Shown here: positions 41,425-52,182 of the stretch, piece by piece | Layout of the letters: each line of letters opens with the position of its first letter | Position numbering within the stretch: the first letter of the stretch is position 1 | Assembly: GCA_005885555.1 (NCBI GenBank) | Contig: VAWN01000041.1 | Span: forward strand, 67,152-131,151 | DNA: 64,000 bases | Direction: 5' to 3' | From: Actinomycetota bacterium | GTDB taxonomy: Bacteria > Actinomycetota > Actinomycetes > Mycobacteriales > Micromonosporaceae | The notes under the pieces: model-generated | The model's database searches: none | Told to the model about the DNA's origin: nothing | Seen by the model: only the letters and a program-made list of their open reading frames with translations | Translations under genes and position numbers: made by a program

Positions 41425-42228
41425 ATGGCCTGGGATCCCGCGCAGTACCTGATGTTCGAGTCCGAGCGGGCGCGACCGTTCCACGACCTGGTGCACCGGG
41501 TGGACGTCGACGCACCGAAGCGGGTCGTCGACCTCGGCTGCGGACCGGGCAACGTGACGGCGACGCTGCTGGACCGCTGGCCGGCCGCCACGGTACAGGG
41601 GATCGACTCGTCGCCCGAGATGATCGCGAAAGCGGCGCAACTCGCCGGTCCGCGGTTGAGCTTCGCCGTCGGCGGGATCGAGGCGTGGCAACCCGACGGG
41701 CCGGTGGACGTCATCGTGTCGAACGCGGCACTGCAGTGGGTACCGACGCACGCGCAACTGCTGCTCCGCTGGATGTCCGCGCTGTCCGAGGGCGGCGCGC
41801 TGGCTTTCCAGGTACCGTCCAATGTGGACAGTGGCGCCGCGCGGGCCTTTCGCGCCGTCGCGGCCCGCCCCCGGTGGGCGGACCGGCTGGCCCCGGTTGC
41901 CGCGGCGTGGGGTCCGTCGCAGTCGGGTGGCGTGCTGTCCGGCGAGGACTACGTGGACCTGTTGGGCGGCGCGGGGCACCGGGTCGACGCGTGGTTGACC
42001 ACGTACTTCCATGTGCTACCCGGCGAGGATCCGGTGCTGGAGTGGTTCTCCGGTACCGGTCTGCGGCCGTTCCTCGACGCGCTGGCACCCGCCGACCATG
42101 GCGAGTTCCGTGCGGAGGTCGCGGCGCAGTTGCGGGAGGCGTACCCGCCCCGCGACTACGGCACCGTGCTGCCGTTCCGCCGCCTGTTCGTCATCGCGTA
42201 CCGCGACGTTGGGGGCGGTCCGGCCTGA
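41425..42228 (+). CDS. tam: Trans-aconitate 2-methyltransferase-like SAM methyltransferase
   Basis: A 267-residue class I methyltransferase. The opening MAWDPAQYLMFESERARPFH is diagnostic of the Tam family; SAM binding is RVVDLGCGPGNVTATLLDRW, the acidic loop IDSSPEM, and motif IV IVSNAALQWVP. It would methylate trans-aconitate to limit inhibition of aconitase. It stands alone between a terminator and the convergent DUF397 gene. Confidence 0.9.
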   Translation: MAWDPAQYLMFESERARPFHDLVHRVDVDAPKRVVDLGCGPGNVTATLLDRWPAATVQGIDSSPEMIAKAAQLAGPRLSFAVGGIEAWQPDGPVDVIVSNAALQWVPTHAQLLLRWMSALSEGGALAFQVPSNVDSGAARAFRAVAARPRWADRLAPVAAAWGPSQSGGVLSGEDYVDLLGGAGHRVDAWLTTYFHVLPGEDPVLEWFSGTGLRPFLDALAPADHGEFRAEVAAQLREAYPPRDYGTVLPFRRLFVIAYRDVGGGPA

Positions 42229-42253
42229 CGAAGCCGCCCCGAACGTGCGTGAC

Positions 42254-42469
42254 TCACTCGGACGGCGGGTCGAACTCCCCCGAGCGGAGGGAACCGACGA
42301 AGTCCTGCCAGTGCTGTACTCCGAAGGTCAGGATCGGACCATCGGGATCTTTGGAGTCCCGCACCGCGACGACGGTCGGGAGTTCAGCGATTTCGACACA
42401 GGCGCCATTGCCCGCGCTACGGCTACTCTTCCGCCAGCACAGGTCCTCGCCCTCGGGCGCAGCAGCCAT
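42254..42469 (-). CDS. DUF397 protein
   Basis: A 71-residue protein: LCWRKSSRSAGNGACVEIAE then VAVRDSKDPDGPILTFGVQH, the standard DUF397 pattern (W.KSS.S...CVEVA, VRDSKdP). It is encoded 32 bp after the XRE regulator on the same strand, the widespread actinobacterial pairing linked to development or antitoxin-like control. Start at 42469 or 42481; GAGAGG touches the earlier ATG, favouring the later one. Confidence 0.88.
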   Translation of the reverse strand: MAAAPEGEDLCWRKSSRSAGNGACVEIAELPTVVAVRDSKDPDGPILTFGVQHWQDFVGSLRSGEFDPPSE

Positions 42470-42501
42470 GGTGCGCCACATCCTCTCGTATGGGATAGGG
42501 A

Positions 42502-43359
42502 TCACTTCGCGGTATTTGCCAGCGCGGCAATGAGCTCCGTGGATCGCTCGGGGCTCAGCGCCGCGTCTCGAAGCGCATCGAAGCTGGTCAGATAGCTGCG
42601 AAGCTCTTCTGGCCGGCTCCGGAACACGCCACCCGTCATGCCTTCGCAGTAGACGAGCGGATGGTCGGAATCGGCGGCGAACTCCAGGATGATAAACGAC
42701 CCGGCGAGGGCCCGGTGCGCGCCCGCCGCGAAAGGAAGCACCTGCAGGGTGACCGTCGGCCGCTCGGCCGCCTCCACCAGGCGCAGCAGCTGGCGGCGCT
42801 GCACGTCGTGGCCGCCCATCGGGCGACGCAGAACGGCCTCGTCCAGGACGACGCACAGGTGGGGCGGCGGTTCCCGGATGAGTACCGCCTGGCGGGCCAT
42901 CCGTACCGCGACCCGCTGCCCGAGCACATCCGGGTCGTCGTACACGCCGTCGGCCAGGGTCACTGCGTTGGCGTACTCGTCGGTCTGCAGCAGTCCGGGT
43001 ACGACCTGCGCCTCGTAGGTGGAGATCACGCTCGCCTCGGCCTCGAAGCCGATCAGGGTCTCGTAGGCGTCGGGCAGGGCGTCGCCGTACGCCTCCCACC
43101 ATGCCTTCTGGCGGGCCTGGCCACGCAGGGCGAGCAGGCGGGCCCGTTCCTTGTCGCCGACCGCGTACACGTCGAGCAGCCGTTCCAGATCCGCACCCCG
43201 CACGCCGATGGTGGCGGTCTCGATGCGACTGAGCTTGGACTGGGACCAGCCCAGCCCACCAGCCACATCGGCCACTGTGCGGTGGGTGCGTTCGCGCAAC
43301 CGGCGCAGCTCGGCTCCGAGCTGCCGGCGAAGCAGCGTGGGGCTCGGCTTCGTTGCCAT
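42502..43359 (-). CDS. XRE-family regulator with DUF5753-type C-terminus
   Basis: A 285-residue regulator. The HTH is LGAELRRLRERTHRTVADVA continuing GLGWSQSKLSRIETATIGVR. The C-terminal 170 residues are the DUF5753 sensor: FEAEASVISTYEAQVVPGLL, QTDEYANAV and a conserved FIILEFAADSDHPLVYCEG. Partner of the following DUF397 gene. Start ATG 43359 or 43362, adjacent codons. Confidence 0.9.
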   Translation of the reverse strand: MATKPSPTLLRRQLGAELRRLRERTHRTVADVAGGLGWSQSKLSRIETATIGVRGADLERLLDVYAVGDKERARLLALRGQARQKAWWEAYGDALPDAYETLIGFEAEASVISTYEAQVVPGLLQTDEYANAVTLADGVYDDPDVLGQRVAVRMARQAVLIREPPPHLCVVLDEAVLRRPMGGHDVQRRQLLRLVEAAERPTVTLQVLPFAAGAHRALAGSFIILEFAADSDHPLVYCEGMTGGVFRSRPEELRSYLTSFDALRDAALSPERSTELIAALANTAK

Positions 43360-43689
43360 CATGCAGACCCTAGCGTGATCCTGCGGCACATGGTGCAACA
43401 TCGCCGTATCAATTTGCACTTGCATCCATGGCGTGGCCGCATGCTTAATGGTCGTTAAGACGACAACGGAGTCGGTGCAGGTCATCCCTCTGACAGCCGG
43501 GAGGCCGCCCATGCTCATCCAGCTCACCGATCCGGTACCCGCGCCCGCCGGACCCGACCGCCCGGCCTGACGCCACTTCGATTCCCGCTCTCCGACCCAC
43601 GTTCGGGCGGCGCTTCGCCATCCCCGCGAGGCTCCGCCCCCGGCGCCTACCTCGCGCCTTCTCATTCCGACGAGCCAGGGAGCAGCACC
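43360..43689. other. 330-bp gap between XRE regulator and DUF6232-like gene
   Basis: No convincing gene. A 19-codon ORF (43511-43570; MLIQLTDPVPAPAGPDRPA) has GGGAGG about 6 bp upstream and could be a micro-peptide, but nothing else supports it. The segment next to the XRE start is less GC-rich and probably holds its promoter; GTCGT/ACGAC around TAAG (about 43449-43462) forms a small inverted repeat. Confidence 0.4.
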
Positions 43690-44121
43690 ATGAGTGCGGA
43701 AAGCATCCGGCGTACCCGCGTCCGCCCCGACCGCGTCCACTACCGCCACAACGGTGTCGAGGTGACGAGCCGGCACCTGACGGTCCGCAGCCGGCGGTAC
43801 GACATCGACGAGCTGGCGGACATCATGGTGGTCCGCTGGGGTACCCACCCCGGCGTGAAGATCGGCGCCGCGGCGGCGATCGTCGAGGCCGCGGCCCTCG
43901 TCCTGCTGGCCAGGTTCGTCACCGCGCCGTGGATCTGGCTGGTCGGGATCATCGCGCTGAGCGTGCCGGTCACGGTGGCGGTGATCTGCGCGGTCCGGTG
44001 GCCGGCCGAATTCGGCCTGATCGCCCGGCATCGCGGCCACGAAGTGACGCTGTTCACCACCCGCGACGCCCAGGAGTTCGGCTTCGTCACCCGTGCCCTA
44101 CGGCGCGCGGTCGGAGTCTGA
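43690..44121 (+). CDS. DUF6232-like small membrane protein
   Basis: A 143-residue protein. The N-terminal 55 residues form a beta-rich unit (VTSRHLTVRSRRYDIDELAD); two hydrophobic helices follow (AAAAIVEAAALVLLARFVTA and WIWLVGIIALSVPVTVAVIC), then FGLIARHRGHEVTLFTTRDA, a PH-like end. This is the layout of DUF6232 proteins, whose role is unknown. Confidence 0.72.
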   Translation: MSAESIRRTRVRPDRVHYRHNGVEVTSRHLTVRSRRYDIDELADIMVVRWGTHPGVKIGAAAAIVEAAALVLLARFVTAPWIWLVGIIALSVPVTVAVICAVRWPAEFGLIARHRGHEVTLFTTRDAQEFGFVTRALRRAVGV

Positions 44122-44126
44122 AAAAC

Positions 44127-44167
44127 GCCGCCGGCGCCGGCTCCACGGGGGAACCGGCGCCGGCGGT
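44127..44167 (-). terminator. Intrinsic terminator of the sigma-factor gene with T-tract
   Basis: An 18-bp stem (44127-44144 with 44150-44167; one mismatch and one G-T pair) with loop ACGGG-like. On the minus strand it is followed by TTTTT (44121-44125), a classical Rho-independent terminator, unusual in such GC-rich DNA. Confidence 0.9.
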
Positions 44168-44175
44168 ACCGTCAA

Positions 44176-45126
<951 letters not shown>

Positions 45127-45225
45127 GCTCGGGCCTCCCCCGGTCGTTCTCTTGTGCTATGTACCCCCGCTGCCCCAGTAACAACAGGCCGGGCCTTACA
45201 TTGATTCCGCGATACCTGATGTCTG

Positions 45226-45243
45226 CGTCACAACTTCGTGACG
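45226..45243. promoter_or_regulatory. Inverted repeat upstream of the sigma gene
   Basis: CGTCAC AACTTC GTGACG, a 6-bp perfect half-site separated by 6 bases, 100 bp upstream of the sigma start. A regulator site is plausible; the protein is unknown. Confidence 0.4.
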
Positions 45244-45363
45244 ACCAACCGCGGGCACGCTCATTACTCACACGGTTGCGGACCTGCCCAGGTTCGCATC
45301 CGCACCTGTGTGTTGGCTGGGAGTCGGGTGGGGCGGGCCTGACAAATACAGCTTCCCCAGGCG

Positions 45364-46368
45364 TCACCCCTGAGACTTTCGCCACGCCTCCAGCACATCC
45401 GCCTCATCGGCAGCGGCGAGGCCGGACTTAAGGTTCGAGTCCCCCCGCACTGTGTACCAGGCGAGGGTGTCGCGGGCGGTGTCGGCGAGTTGCCGGAAGG
45501 TGAGACCGGCGGAGACCGCGGGGCCGATGTCGCGGCTGAGCATGCCCGAGTACTCGGGGAGGGGCAGCCACAGCGGCAGCGAGCGCGGCCCCGACCACGG
45601 CTGCACCCCGTGATCGAGCAGGAACTGCGGGTCGACCCAGACCAGCTCGGGGGTACCCCCGACGCCGGTCGCGATGCCCGCGAGGAACTCGGCGCGCGGG
45701 ACCGGCGCCCCGGTGGCCTCGTAGGTACCGGTGAGCCCGGCCTCGGCGGAGCGGACCAGCCAGCCGGCCAGGTCGCGGACGTCGATCCACTGAACGGGAT
45801 CGTCCGGCCGGCCCGGCGCCAGTACCGGGCGGTCGGCGCGGGCGAACCGGACCGGCCAGTAGGTGAACCGGTCGCTCGGGTCCCCCAGGCCGACGATCAG
45901 CCCCGGCCGGCAGACCAGCGCCGGCCGGCCGCTGCCGGTCACCGCCTGCTCGCAGGCCACGCAGCACCTGCCGTACTCCTCGTCGCCGGCGGTCGGGTCG
46001 TCCATCTCCGGCGGCGCCGCCGGGAGTACCGGCGTGTTGTCCGGTCGCCCGCCCGGTGCGCTCAGATCGGCGTAGACCGAGATCGTGGAGACGCATGTCC
46101 AGTGGCCGACCCGGCCGGCGAGGGCCGTGACGGCCTGTCGGACCTGGCTGGGCACGCTGGACACGTCGACCACGGCGTCGAAGCTGCGGCCGTCGAGGGG
46201 GGCGAGGCCGTCGGGTACCGACCGGTCCACCCGGACCAGCTCGGCACCGGTGGCAACCGGCCCGGACGTGCCGCGCGCCGCGCAGGTGACCTGGTGGCCG
46301 GCGGCCACCGCGTGCGCCGCGGTAGCCCGGCCGAGGAAACGGGTACCGCCCAGGACGAGTAGCCGCAT
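45364..46368 (-). CDS. NAD-dependent epimerase/dehydratase family protein
   Basis: A 334-residue extended SDR: MRLLVLGGTRFLGRATAAHA (GGTRFLG cofactor loop), GHWTCVSTISVYADLSAPGG, PALVCRPGLIVGLGDPSDRF and PVQWIDVRDLAGWLVRSAEA. The atypical catalytic region has EYGRCCVACEQAV, where YxxxK would be YGRCC, so this may be a reductase-like or isoflavone-reductase-like member with changed chemistry. Substrate unknown. Confidence 0.82.
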   Translation of the reverse strand: MRLLVLGGTRFLGRATAAHAVAAGHQVTCAARGTSGPVATGAELVRVDRSVPDGLAPLDGRSFDAVVDVSSVPSQVRQAVTALAGRVGHWTCVSTISVYADLSAPGGRPDNTPVLPAAPPEMDDPTAGDEEYGRCCVACEQAVTGSGRPALVCRPGLIVGLGDPSDRFTYWPVRFARADRPVLAPGRPDDPVQWIDVRDLAGWLVRSAEAGLTGTYEATGAPVPRAEFLAGIATGVGGTPELVWVDPQFLLDHGVQPWSGPRSLPLWLPLPEYSGMLSRDIGPAVSAGLTFRQLADTARDTLAWYTVRGDSNLKSGLAAADEADVLEAWRKSQG

Positions 46369-46425
46369 GTGCTCATCCTGCCCGGTTGCCCCGGCCCCGA
46401 GCTATCCGCTGACCGCGAAACGTGC

Positions 46426-46908
46426 CTACGCCCTGGCGGCGACGCGCGCCTTCGTACTGGCCACCGCGAGGCCGACGATCCAGCCGACGAACAGCCCGTA
46501 CCGCGAGCCGTCCCCGGCCGCCTCGAAGGCACCCAGCCAGGACGAGTGGGTGGCGAGGAACGCCGTGGCGAAGGCGGCCAGCGCCGAACCGAAGATCAAC
46601 GCTGCCCAGCCGAGCAGGAAGCCGCCGCCGGTCACCGCGCGGGACGCCGAGCCGAGTACCAGTGCGACGAACACCACCAGCAGCACCGCCCGCAGGTCCT
46701 GGGCGAGCAGGTCGCGGATCGGGATGGTGGACCGTACCGTCCAGGCGGGCCAGGACAGGGTACGCAGGAACCAGCCCCACACCGTGTTGCCGTCGGTGTG
46801 GCGGACGACCCACTCGGTGAAGGCCTGGTTGCCGAACAGCAGGACGAGCAGCGCCGTCGCGAAGACACCGGCGCCGGTCGCGGTACGGGCGCGCCCGACT
46901 ATCGCCAT
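46426..46908 (-). CDS. Four-span membrane protein of unknown function
   Basis: A 160-residue hydrophobic protein. Segments: GVFATALLVLLFGNQAFTEW, LRAVLLVVFVALVLGSASRA, GGFLLGWAALIFGSALAAFA and YGLFVGWIVGLAVASTKARV. The first loop (TVWGWFLRTLSWPAWTVRS) is tryptophan-rich. I do not recognise a family. Divergent from the MHYT gene. Confidence 0.65.
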   Translation of the reverse strand: MAIVGRARTATGAGVFATALLVLLFGNQAFTEWVVRHTDGNTVWGWFLRTLSWPAWTVRSTIPIRDLLAQDLRAVLLVVFVALVLGSASRAVTGGGFLLGWAALIFGSALAAFATAFLATHSSWLGAFEAAGDGSRYGLFVGWIVGLAVASTKARVAARA

Positions 46909-46999
46909 GCATCGAAGGGTACGGATGATCTCCGCGGTCTGACAATCCGGCGCACAGGATGTCCGGCCCCACCACGCAGGGTCATGGCTGAATCGCGCA

Positions 47000-47839
47000 A
47001 TGCCCGTCGTTCACCACTTCGCACACGGCCCGGTCAACCCGGTCGCCGCGTACGCGCTCGCGTTCCTGGGCTCCCTGCTGGGCCTGGCCAGCACCGCCCG
47101 CGCCACCGCCACCGGTACCCGCAGCCGCCGCGCCCGCTGGCTGGTCACCGCCGCGTTCTCGATCGGCGGCGGGATCTGGCTCATGCACTTCACCGCCATG
47201 CTGGGCTTCGACATCCCGGACAGTCCGATCCGGTACGACCCGCGGCTGACGCTCGCCAGCGCCGTGCTGGCGGTACTGGTCGTGGGGCTCGGCCTCGCCT
47301 TCGTCGGTACCGGCCGGCGGGCGCTCTGGAAGCTGCTCGCCGGCGGCCTCTTCACCGGCGTGGGGGTGGCCGCCATGCACTACACCGGCATGGCCGCGAT
47401 GCATGTCACCGGAAGCCTCGGGTACCAGCCCCGCATCGTCGGCGCCTCGGTGCTCATCGCCATCATCGCGGCGACGGTGGCGCTGTGGCTGTCGGTGACC
47501 GTGCGCGGCCGGGGTCCGATCGTACTTTCCGCCGGCATCATGGCGCTGGCGGTGTGCGGCATGCACTACACCGGCATGGCGGGACTGACCGTCGACCTGG
47601 TGCACGACGGTACCCCGGTGCGGGGCATGGACCCCATCGTGCTGATCCTGCCGATCGTGGTCAGCGCGAGCGTCGCGCTGGTGGCGCTGGCGTTCGGCGC
47701 CCTGCTGACGGTGACCGTGGTGCGGCGGCGGGACGTGCGACCCCTGCGGGCGCATCCGGTGTCGCTGGCGGAGTTCAACGCGAGCATGCCGATCCCGTAC
47801 TCGTCGACGGTGGCCAGCCACGACGGGAAGTCCGGCTAA
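47000..47839 (+). CDS. MHYT-domain membrane sensor protein
   Basis: A 279-residue protein with about seven membrane helices and the MHYT repeats WLMHFTAMLGFDIPD, GVAAMHYTGMAAMHVTG and VCGMHYTGMAGLTVDL. The domain is proposed to bind copper and sense oxygen, CO or NO. The Met/His motifs are complete. No output domain (GGDEF, kinase) is fused; the cytoplasmic tail is about 35 residues. The last 4 bp overlap the convergent lacI stop. Confidence 0.9.
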   Translation: MPVVHHFAHGPVNPVAAYALAFLGSLLGLASTARATATGTRSRRARWLVTAAFSIGGGIWLMHFTAMLGFDIPDSPIRYDPRLTLASAVLAVLVVGLGLAFVGTGRRALWKLLAGGLFTGVGVAAMHYTGMAAMHVTGSLGYQPRIVGASVLIAIIAATVALWLSVTVRGRGPIVLSAGIMALAVCGMHYTGMAGLTVDLVHDGTPVRGMDPIVLILPIVVSASVALVALAFGALLTVTVVRRRDVRPLRAHPVSLAEFNASMPIPYSSTVASHDGKSG

Positions 47840-48836
47840 CCCGACTCGCGGACCACCAGCGAGGTGGGCAGCACCAGCGCCGGCTCGATCTCCTCACCGC
47901 CGGCCAGCCGCAGAAGTTGCCGGGCCAGCTCCCGGCCCAGCTCCACGATCGGCTGGCGGACGGTGGTGAGCGGCGGCTCGGTGTACCGGGCCAGCTCGAT
48001 GTCGTCGAACCCGATCACCGCGACGTCGTCGGGTACCCGCCGGCCGGCCTGCCTGAGCGCGCTCAGCGCACCGTGCGCCATCAGGTCGGAGGCGACGAAC
48101 ACGGCATCCAGCGCCGGGTCGTCGTCGAGCAGCTGGCGCATCGCCACCGCACCGGACTCGCGGGTGAAGTCGCCGACCGCCACGATCGAGCGGCGCTTGG
48201 AGTTGCGCAGCTCGGCGCGGTACCCGGCGAGCCGGTCGATGCCGGCGACCATGTCCTGCGGGCCGGCGATGGTGGCGATGCGCTGGCGACCGCCCTCGAC
48301 GAGCCGGAGTCGACGTCGACGTACGGTACCGGCGAGCGGCCCAGCGGCCGGCCGTTGCAGACCACCGGTACCCCCATCCGGGCCAGCGTGGCGGGTAGCG
48401 GGTCGGCGCCGTGCACCGAGGCCATCATCACCCCGTCGACGTGCCCGGCCATCGCGTACTGCTCGATCCGGTCGTGGCTGGCCGTGGAGCTGGCCATCAT
48501 CAGCACCAGCTGCTTGTCCGACGCCTCCATCTCCTGGCTCACCCCGCGGATGATGCCGGGGAAGAACTGGTCGTCGGAGAAGATCCGGGTGGACGGCTCG
48601 GGCAGGACCAGCGCGACCGAGTTGGTCCGCTGGGTGACCAGGCTGCGCGCGGCGTGGTTGGGCACGTACCCGAGCTCCTGCACCGCGCGCAGCACGTTCT
48701 TGCGGATCTCCGACGCCACCGTCGTGGAACCGTTGACCACGCGGGACACCGTGGCCCGGGAGACGCCGGCCCGCGCGGCGACCTGTTCCAGGGTCGGCCG
48801 GTGCCGAGCCATGCCGATCCGCGTACCTTCGCCCAT
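47836..48836 (-). pseudogene. LacI-family repressor of the beta-glucoside operon, frameshifted
   Basis: The N-terminus is a perfect LacI HTH: TLEQVAARAGVSRATVSRVV, VNGSTTVASEIRKNVLRAVQ and ELGYVPNHAARSLV. The ligand domain runs in frame through VCNGRPLGRSPVPYVDVDSG (about 48310), then coding continues in another frame as LVEGGRQRIATIAGPQDMVA and on to VLPTSLVVRESG. About 9-10 residues normally present between VD.D and HLV.GG are missing, so a 28-29 bp deletion is more likely than a point error. A start at 48836, 10 bp after the GH1 stop, fits translational coupling. If real, the repressor is lost and the operon constitutive. Confidence 0.8.
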
Positions 48837-48846
48837 CACCACTTCG

Positions 48847-50265
48847 CTATCCAGCCGGCCGATCGACGGGAACTCCCCCGCCCGCGATGACCTCGCGGTA
48901 CCAGTGTGCACTGTCCTTCCACGTTCGGCGTTGCGTCTCGTAGTCGATGTGTACCAGCCCGAAGCGCCTTCCGTACCCTTCTGCCCACTCGAAGTTGTCC
49001 AGCAGTGACCAGACGAAGTACCCCCGAAGATCAACTCCCTCGCTGACCGCCTGGTGGGCGGCGGTCAGGTGGGAGTGCAGGTACCCGACCCGCTCCGGGT
49101 CGTGCACGCCGCCGTCCGGGGCCACCCGGTCGCGGTACGCCGCGCCGTTCTCGGTGACCAGCAGCGGCGGGTTGCCGTACTCCCGGCCCAGCCGGACCAG
49201 GATCTCCCGCAGCCCGCTGGCGTCCACCGCCCAGTCCATGTCGGTGACCGGCCCGGGGATCGGATGGACCACGACGTCGGCGCAGCCGGGCCACGCGGCC
49301 ATGGCACCGGGCCGGACCCCGTCGTGGGCAGCGCCGACCAGGGTCGGCTGGTAGTAGTTCACCCCGAGCGCGCCGATCCGCGCGCCGATGATCTCCAGGT
49401 CACCGCCGCGGACGAACGACCAGTCGGTGATCGCGGCGGTGTCGCGCAGCACGTCGGCCGGGTACTCCCCGCGCAGCACCGGGTCCAGGAACAACCGGTT
49501 GGCGAGGCCATCCATCCGGCGGGCCGCGTCGAGGTCGGCCGGGTCGTCGGAGACGCTGCGCATCGCGGTGAGGTTGACGACCAGCGAGGCCGGCGCCGCG
49601 GGCAGTCGCGCCCGCAGCGCCTGTACCCCCAGACCATGCGCGAGCAGCAGGTGGTGCGCGGCGGCCAGCGCGGCGGCGGGTTCCGTCCGGCCCGGCGCAT
49701 GATCACCCGACGCGTACCCGAGGAAGGCCGAGCACCACGGCTCGTTGAGCGTGGTCCACAACTGCACCCGGTCGCCGAGCCGCCCGGCGACCAGGCCCGC
49801 GTAGTCGGCGAACCGGTACGCCGTGTCCCGGGCCGCCCAGCCGCCGTCGTCCTCCAGCTCCTGCGGCAGGTCCCAGTGGTACAGCGTGACGACCGGCCGT
49901 ACCCCGCGGGCCAGCAACGCGTCGACGAGCCGGTCGTAGAACGCCGTGCCGGCCGGGTTCATCCGGCCCCGGCCGCCGGGCTGCACCCGGGGCCAGGAGA
50001 CGGAGAACCGGTACGCCGACAGGCCCAGCTCCGCCATCAGGTCGACGTCCTGCTGGTACCGCCGGTAGTGGTCGGCCGCGACCGCACCCGACTCGCCCCG
50101 CGCCACCTTGCCGGGCGTGGCGCAGAAGGTGTCCCAGATGGACGGGGTACGGCCGTCGGCGGCGACCGACCCTTCGATCTGGTACGCCGCGGTGGCCGCG
50201 CCCCACCAGAAGCCCGGCGGGAACGCCAGCCGGCCCGCCCGCAACCCCAGTGCCAGCTCGCTCAT
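48847..50265 (-). CDS. GH1 beta-glucosidase
   Basis: A 472-residue cytoplasmic glycoside hydrolase. The GH1 N-terminal signature is [20 protein letters not shown]; acid/base Glu in [20 protein letters not shown]; nucleophile Glu in [20 protein letters not shown]; and [20 protein letters not shown] binds substrate. No signal peptide. The start at 50265 ([11 protein letters not shown]) cuts away a 31-residue unlikely extension. It follows two sugar permease genes, so it splits imported beta-linked oligosaccharides such as cellobiose or laminaribiose. Confidence 0.93.
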   Translation of the reverse strand: MSELALGLRAGRLAFPPGFWWGAATAAYQIEGSVAADGRTPSIWDTFCATPGKVARGESGAVAADHYRRYQQDVDLMAELGLSAYRFSVSWPRVQPGGRGRMNPAGTAFYDRLVDALLARGVRPVVTLYHWDLPQELEDDGGWAARDTAYRFADYAGLVAGRLGDRVQLWTTLNEPWCSAFLGYASGDHAPGRTEPAAALAAAHHLLLAHGLGVQALRARLPAAPASLVVNLTAMRSVSDDPADLDAARRMDGLANRLFLDPVLRGEYPADVLRDTAAITDWSFVRGGDLEIIGARIGALGVNYYQPTLVGAAHDGVRPGAMAAWPGCADVVVHPIPGPVTDMDWAVDASGLREILVRLGREYGNPPLLVTENGAAYRDRVAPDGGVHDPERVGYLHSHLTAAHQAVSEGVDLRGYFVWSLLDNFEWAEGYGRRFGLVHIDYETQRRTWKDSAHWYREVIAGGGVPVDRPAG

Positions 50266-50341
50266 GCCGGATCCTCGCTGCGCTGCGGTCCGACATGAGG
50301 CTCGACCGCACTGCACCCATGATTCACTCGCTGACGCTCGC

Positions 50342-51178
50342 TCATGCCTTGAGCGCACCCTGCATGATGCCGTCCAGGATCTGCCGGCCCAGTACCGCGA
50401 AGACGATCAGGATCGGCACGATGCCGACCAGCGCGCCGGCCAGGACCAGCGGGTAGTCGGTGACGTACCCGCCGGCCAGCGACGACAGCGCCACCTGGAC
50501 GGTCGGATTCTGCGGGGTCAGCACCAGCAGCGGCCAGTAGAAGTCGTTCCAGGTGTTCATGAACGTGAGCATCCCGAGTACCGCCGCGGCCGGGCGGGCC
50601 ACCGGGAGCACCACGTTCCAGTACGTGCGCAGCGTGCTGCAGCCGTCCACCCGCGCTGCCTCGATCAGTTCGGTGGGCAGGGCGGTGACCAGATACTGGC
50701 GCATGAAGAACACCCCGAACGCGGTCACCGCGCCGGGCAGGATCAGCGCCTGGAGCTGGTCGACCCAGCCGAACCACTTGGCCATCATCAGGTACAGCGG
50801 GATGATGCCGAGCTGCGTGGGTACCATCATCGTCGCGACGATCACCGCGAGCAGCGCGTGGCGCCCGCGGAAGCGCAGCTTGGCCAGCGCGAACCCGGCC
50901 AGGGTCGCGGTCAGCACCACCGAGACGGTCACCGTCGCGGACACCACGAACGAGTTGACCAGCGCCTTGCGCATGTCGACCAGGTCCAGCATGCGGCGCA
51001 GGTTGTCCAGCAGGTGGGTACCGGGGACCAGGTCCGGCGGCGACTTGCTGATCCCGGCCTGGTCGTTGGACGCCGCGACGACCGACCAGTAGAGCGGGAA
51101 CAGCGAGACCAGCACGACGGCGCCGAGCAGCACATAGGTACCGCGGCCCGCGGACAGCTGGTGCGTCCTGGATTTCAT
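50342..51178 (-). CDS. Sugar ABC transporter permease (MalG/CebG-like)
   Basis: A 278-residue inner-membrane permease with six helices, starting [20 protein letters not shown]. The EAA loop that contacts the ATPase is [20 protein letters not shown] followed by [10 protein letters not shown]. It pairs with the permease upstream, overlapping it by 4 bp (51175-51178). CUT1 family, oligosaccharide import. Confidence 0.92.
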   Translation of the reverse strand: MKSRTHQLSAGRGTYVLLGAVVLVSLFPLYWSVVAASNDQAGISKSPPDLVPGTHLLDNLRRMLDLVDMRKALVNSFVVSATVTVSVVLTATLAGFALAKLRFRGRHALLAVIVATMMVPTQLGIIPLYLMMAKWFGWVDQLQALILPGAVTAFGVFFMRQYLVTALPTELIEAARVDGCSTLRTYWNVVLPVARPAAAVLGMLTFMNTWNDFYWPLLVLTPQNPTVQVALSSLAGGYVTDYPLVLAGALVGIVPILIVFAVLGRQILDGIMQGALKA

Positions 51179-52152
51179 GCTCCCTCCACGCCGCGCAGCC
51201 GGCGGACCAGCGTCAGGTTGATGCCGACGATGACGACGATCACCAGGAACATCGCCCAGGAGATCGCCGAGCCGTAGCCGTACTTTCCGTTGCCGAGGAA
51301 CGTCTGGTACGTGTACACGGCCATCACCTGGAACTGGTGCTGCGAGCCGCCGGCCGCCGGGGTCTGGCTGACGTTGAACAGCAGCGGCTCGCCGAACAGT
51401 TGCAGCGCGCCGATGGTGGACACGATGACGGTGAACAGGATGGTCGGCCGCAGCATCGGGATGGTGATCGAGCGGAACTGCCGCCACCGGCCGGCACCGT
51501 CCAGCGCCGCCGACTCGTACAGCTCGAACGGGACCGCCTGCATACTGGCCAGGTAGATCAGCGCGTTGTACCCGGTCCACCGCCAGGTGACGATCAGCGA
51601 GATGGCCAGCCACGAGGACCAGGTACCGGCCTGCCAGTCGATCCGCGAGACGCCGAACAGGTGCAGCACGTAGTTGATCAGGCCGTAGTCGCGGCCGAAG
51701 AGCTGGACGAAGATGATCGTCACGGCGGCGACCGACGTGACGTTGGGTACCAGCACGCTCATCCGGAAGAACGTCCGGCCGCGCAGCCGGTAGTTGAGCA
51801 GGTGCGCGAGGCCCAGCGCGAGCATCAGCTGGGGCACCGTCGAGATGATCCCGATGCCGATGGTGTTCTTCAGCGCGTTCCAGAAGAACTGGTCGTGCAG
51901 CAGCCGGGTGTAGTTGGCCAGGCCGACGAACGTGCCCCGGCTGCCGTCCTGGTCCTCGCGCCAGCCGGACAGCGACAGGTATCCGGTGTACAGCAACGGG
52001 AACAGCCCGAAGACGCCGAAGATGACGAAGAACGGCGCGACGTACAGGTACGGGGAGACCGTCAGGTCCAGCCGGTGCCAGCGCGACACCCGCGCCCGCC
52101 CGGGAGGCGCCGGCTGCCGCTGCGCCGGTCGCGCATCAGCCAGGACTGCCAT
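51175..52152 (-). CDS. Sugar ABC transporter permease (MalF/CebF-like)
   Basis: A 325-residue permease with six helices (YVAPFFVIFGVFGLFPLLYT first). EAA loop: ELYESAALDGAGRWRQFRSI then TIPMLRPTILF. It is the MalF partner of the following permease. An N-terminal Arg/Pro-rich tail of about 30 residues precedes helix 1. It begins 75 bp after the binding-protein gene, beyond a strong hairpin at 52183-52210. Confidence 0.92.
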   Translation of the reverse strand: MAVLADARPAQRQPAPPGRARVSRWHRLDLTVSPYLYVAPFFVIFGVFGLFPLLYTGYLSLSGWREDQDGSRGTFVGLANYTRLLHDQFFWNALKNTIGIGIISTVPQLMLALGLAHLLNYRLRGRTFFRMSVLVPNVTSVAAVTIIFVQLFGRDYGLINYVLHLFGVSRIDWQAGTWSSWLAISLIVTWRWTGYNALIYLASMQAVPFELYESAALDGAGRWRQFRSITIPMLRPTILFTVIVSTIGALQLFGEPLLFNVSQTPAAGGSQHQFQVMAVYTYQTFLGNGKYGYGSAISWAMFLVIVVIVGINLTLVRRLRGVEGA

Positions 52153-52182
52153 CGTTCACGCCTCACCTCTCGGGTAACCGGC

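Noticed and set aside
43511..43570. 19-codon ORF after a GGGAGG site
   Set aside because: Too short and proline-rich, with no context support; mentioned only in the gap entry.
46369..49008. 879-codon plus-strand frame over the membrane protein, MHYT and lacI genes
   Set aside because: Antisense or out-of-frame to three recognisable genes; no domain; mixed low-complexity composition.
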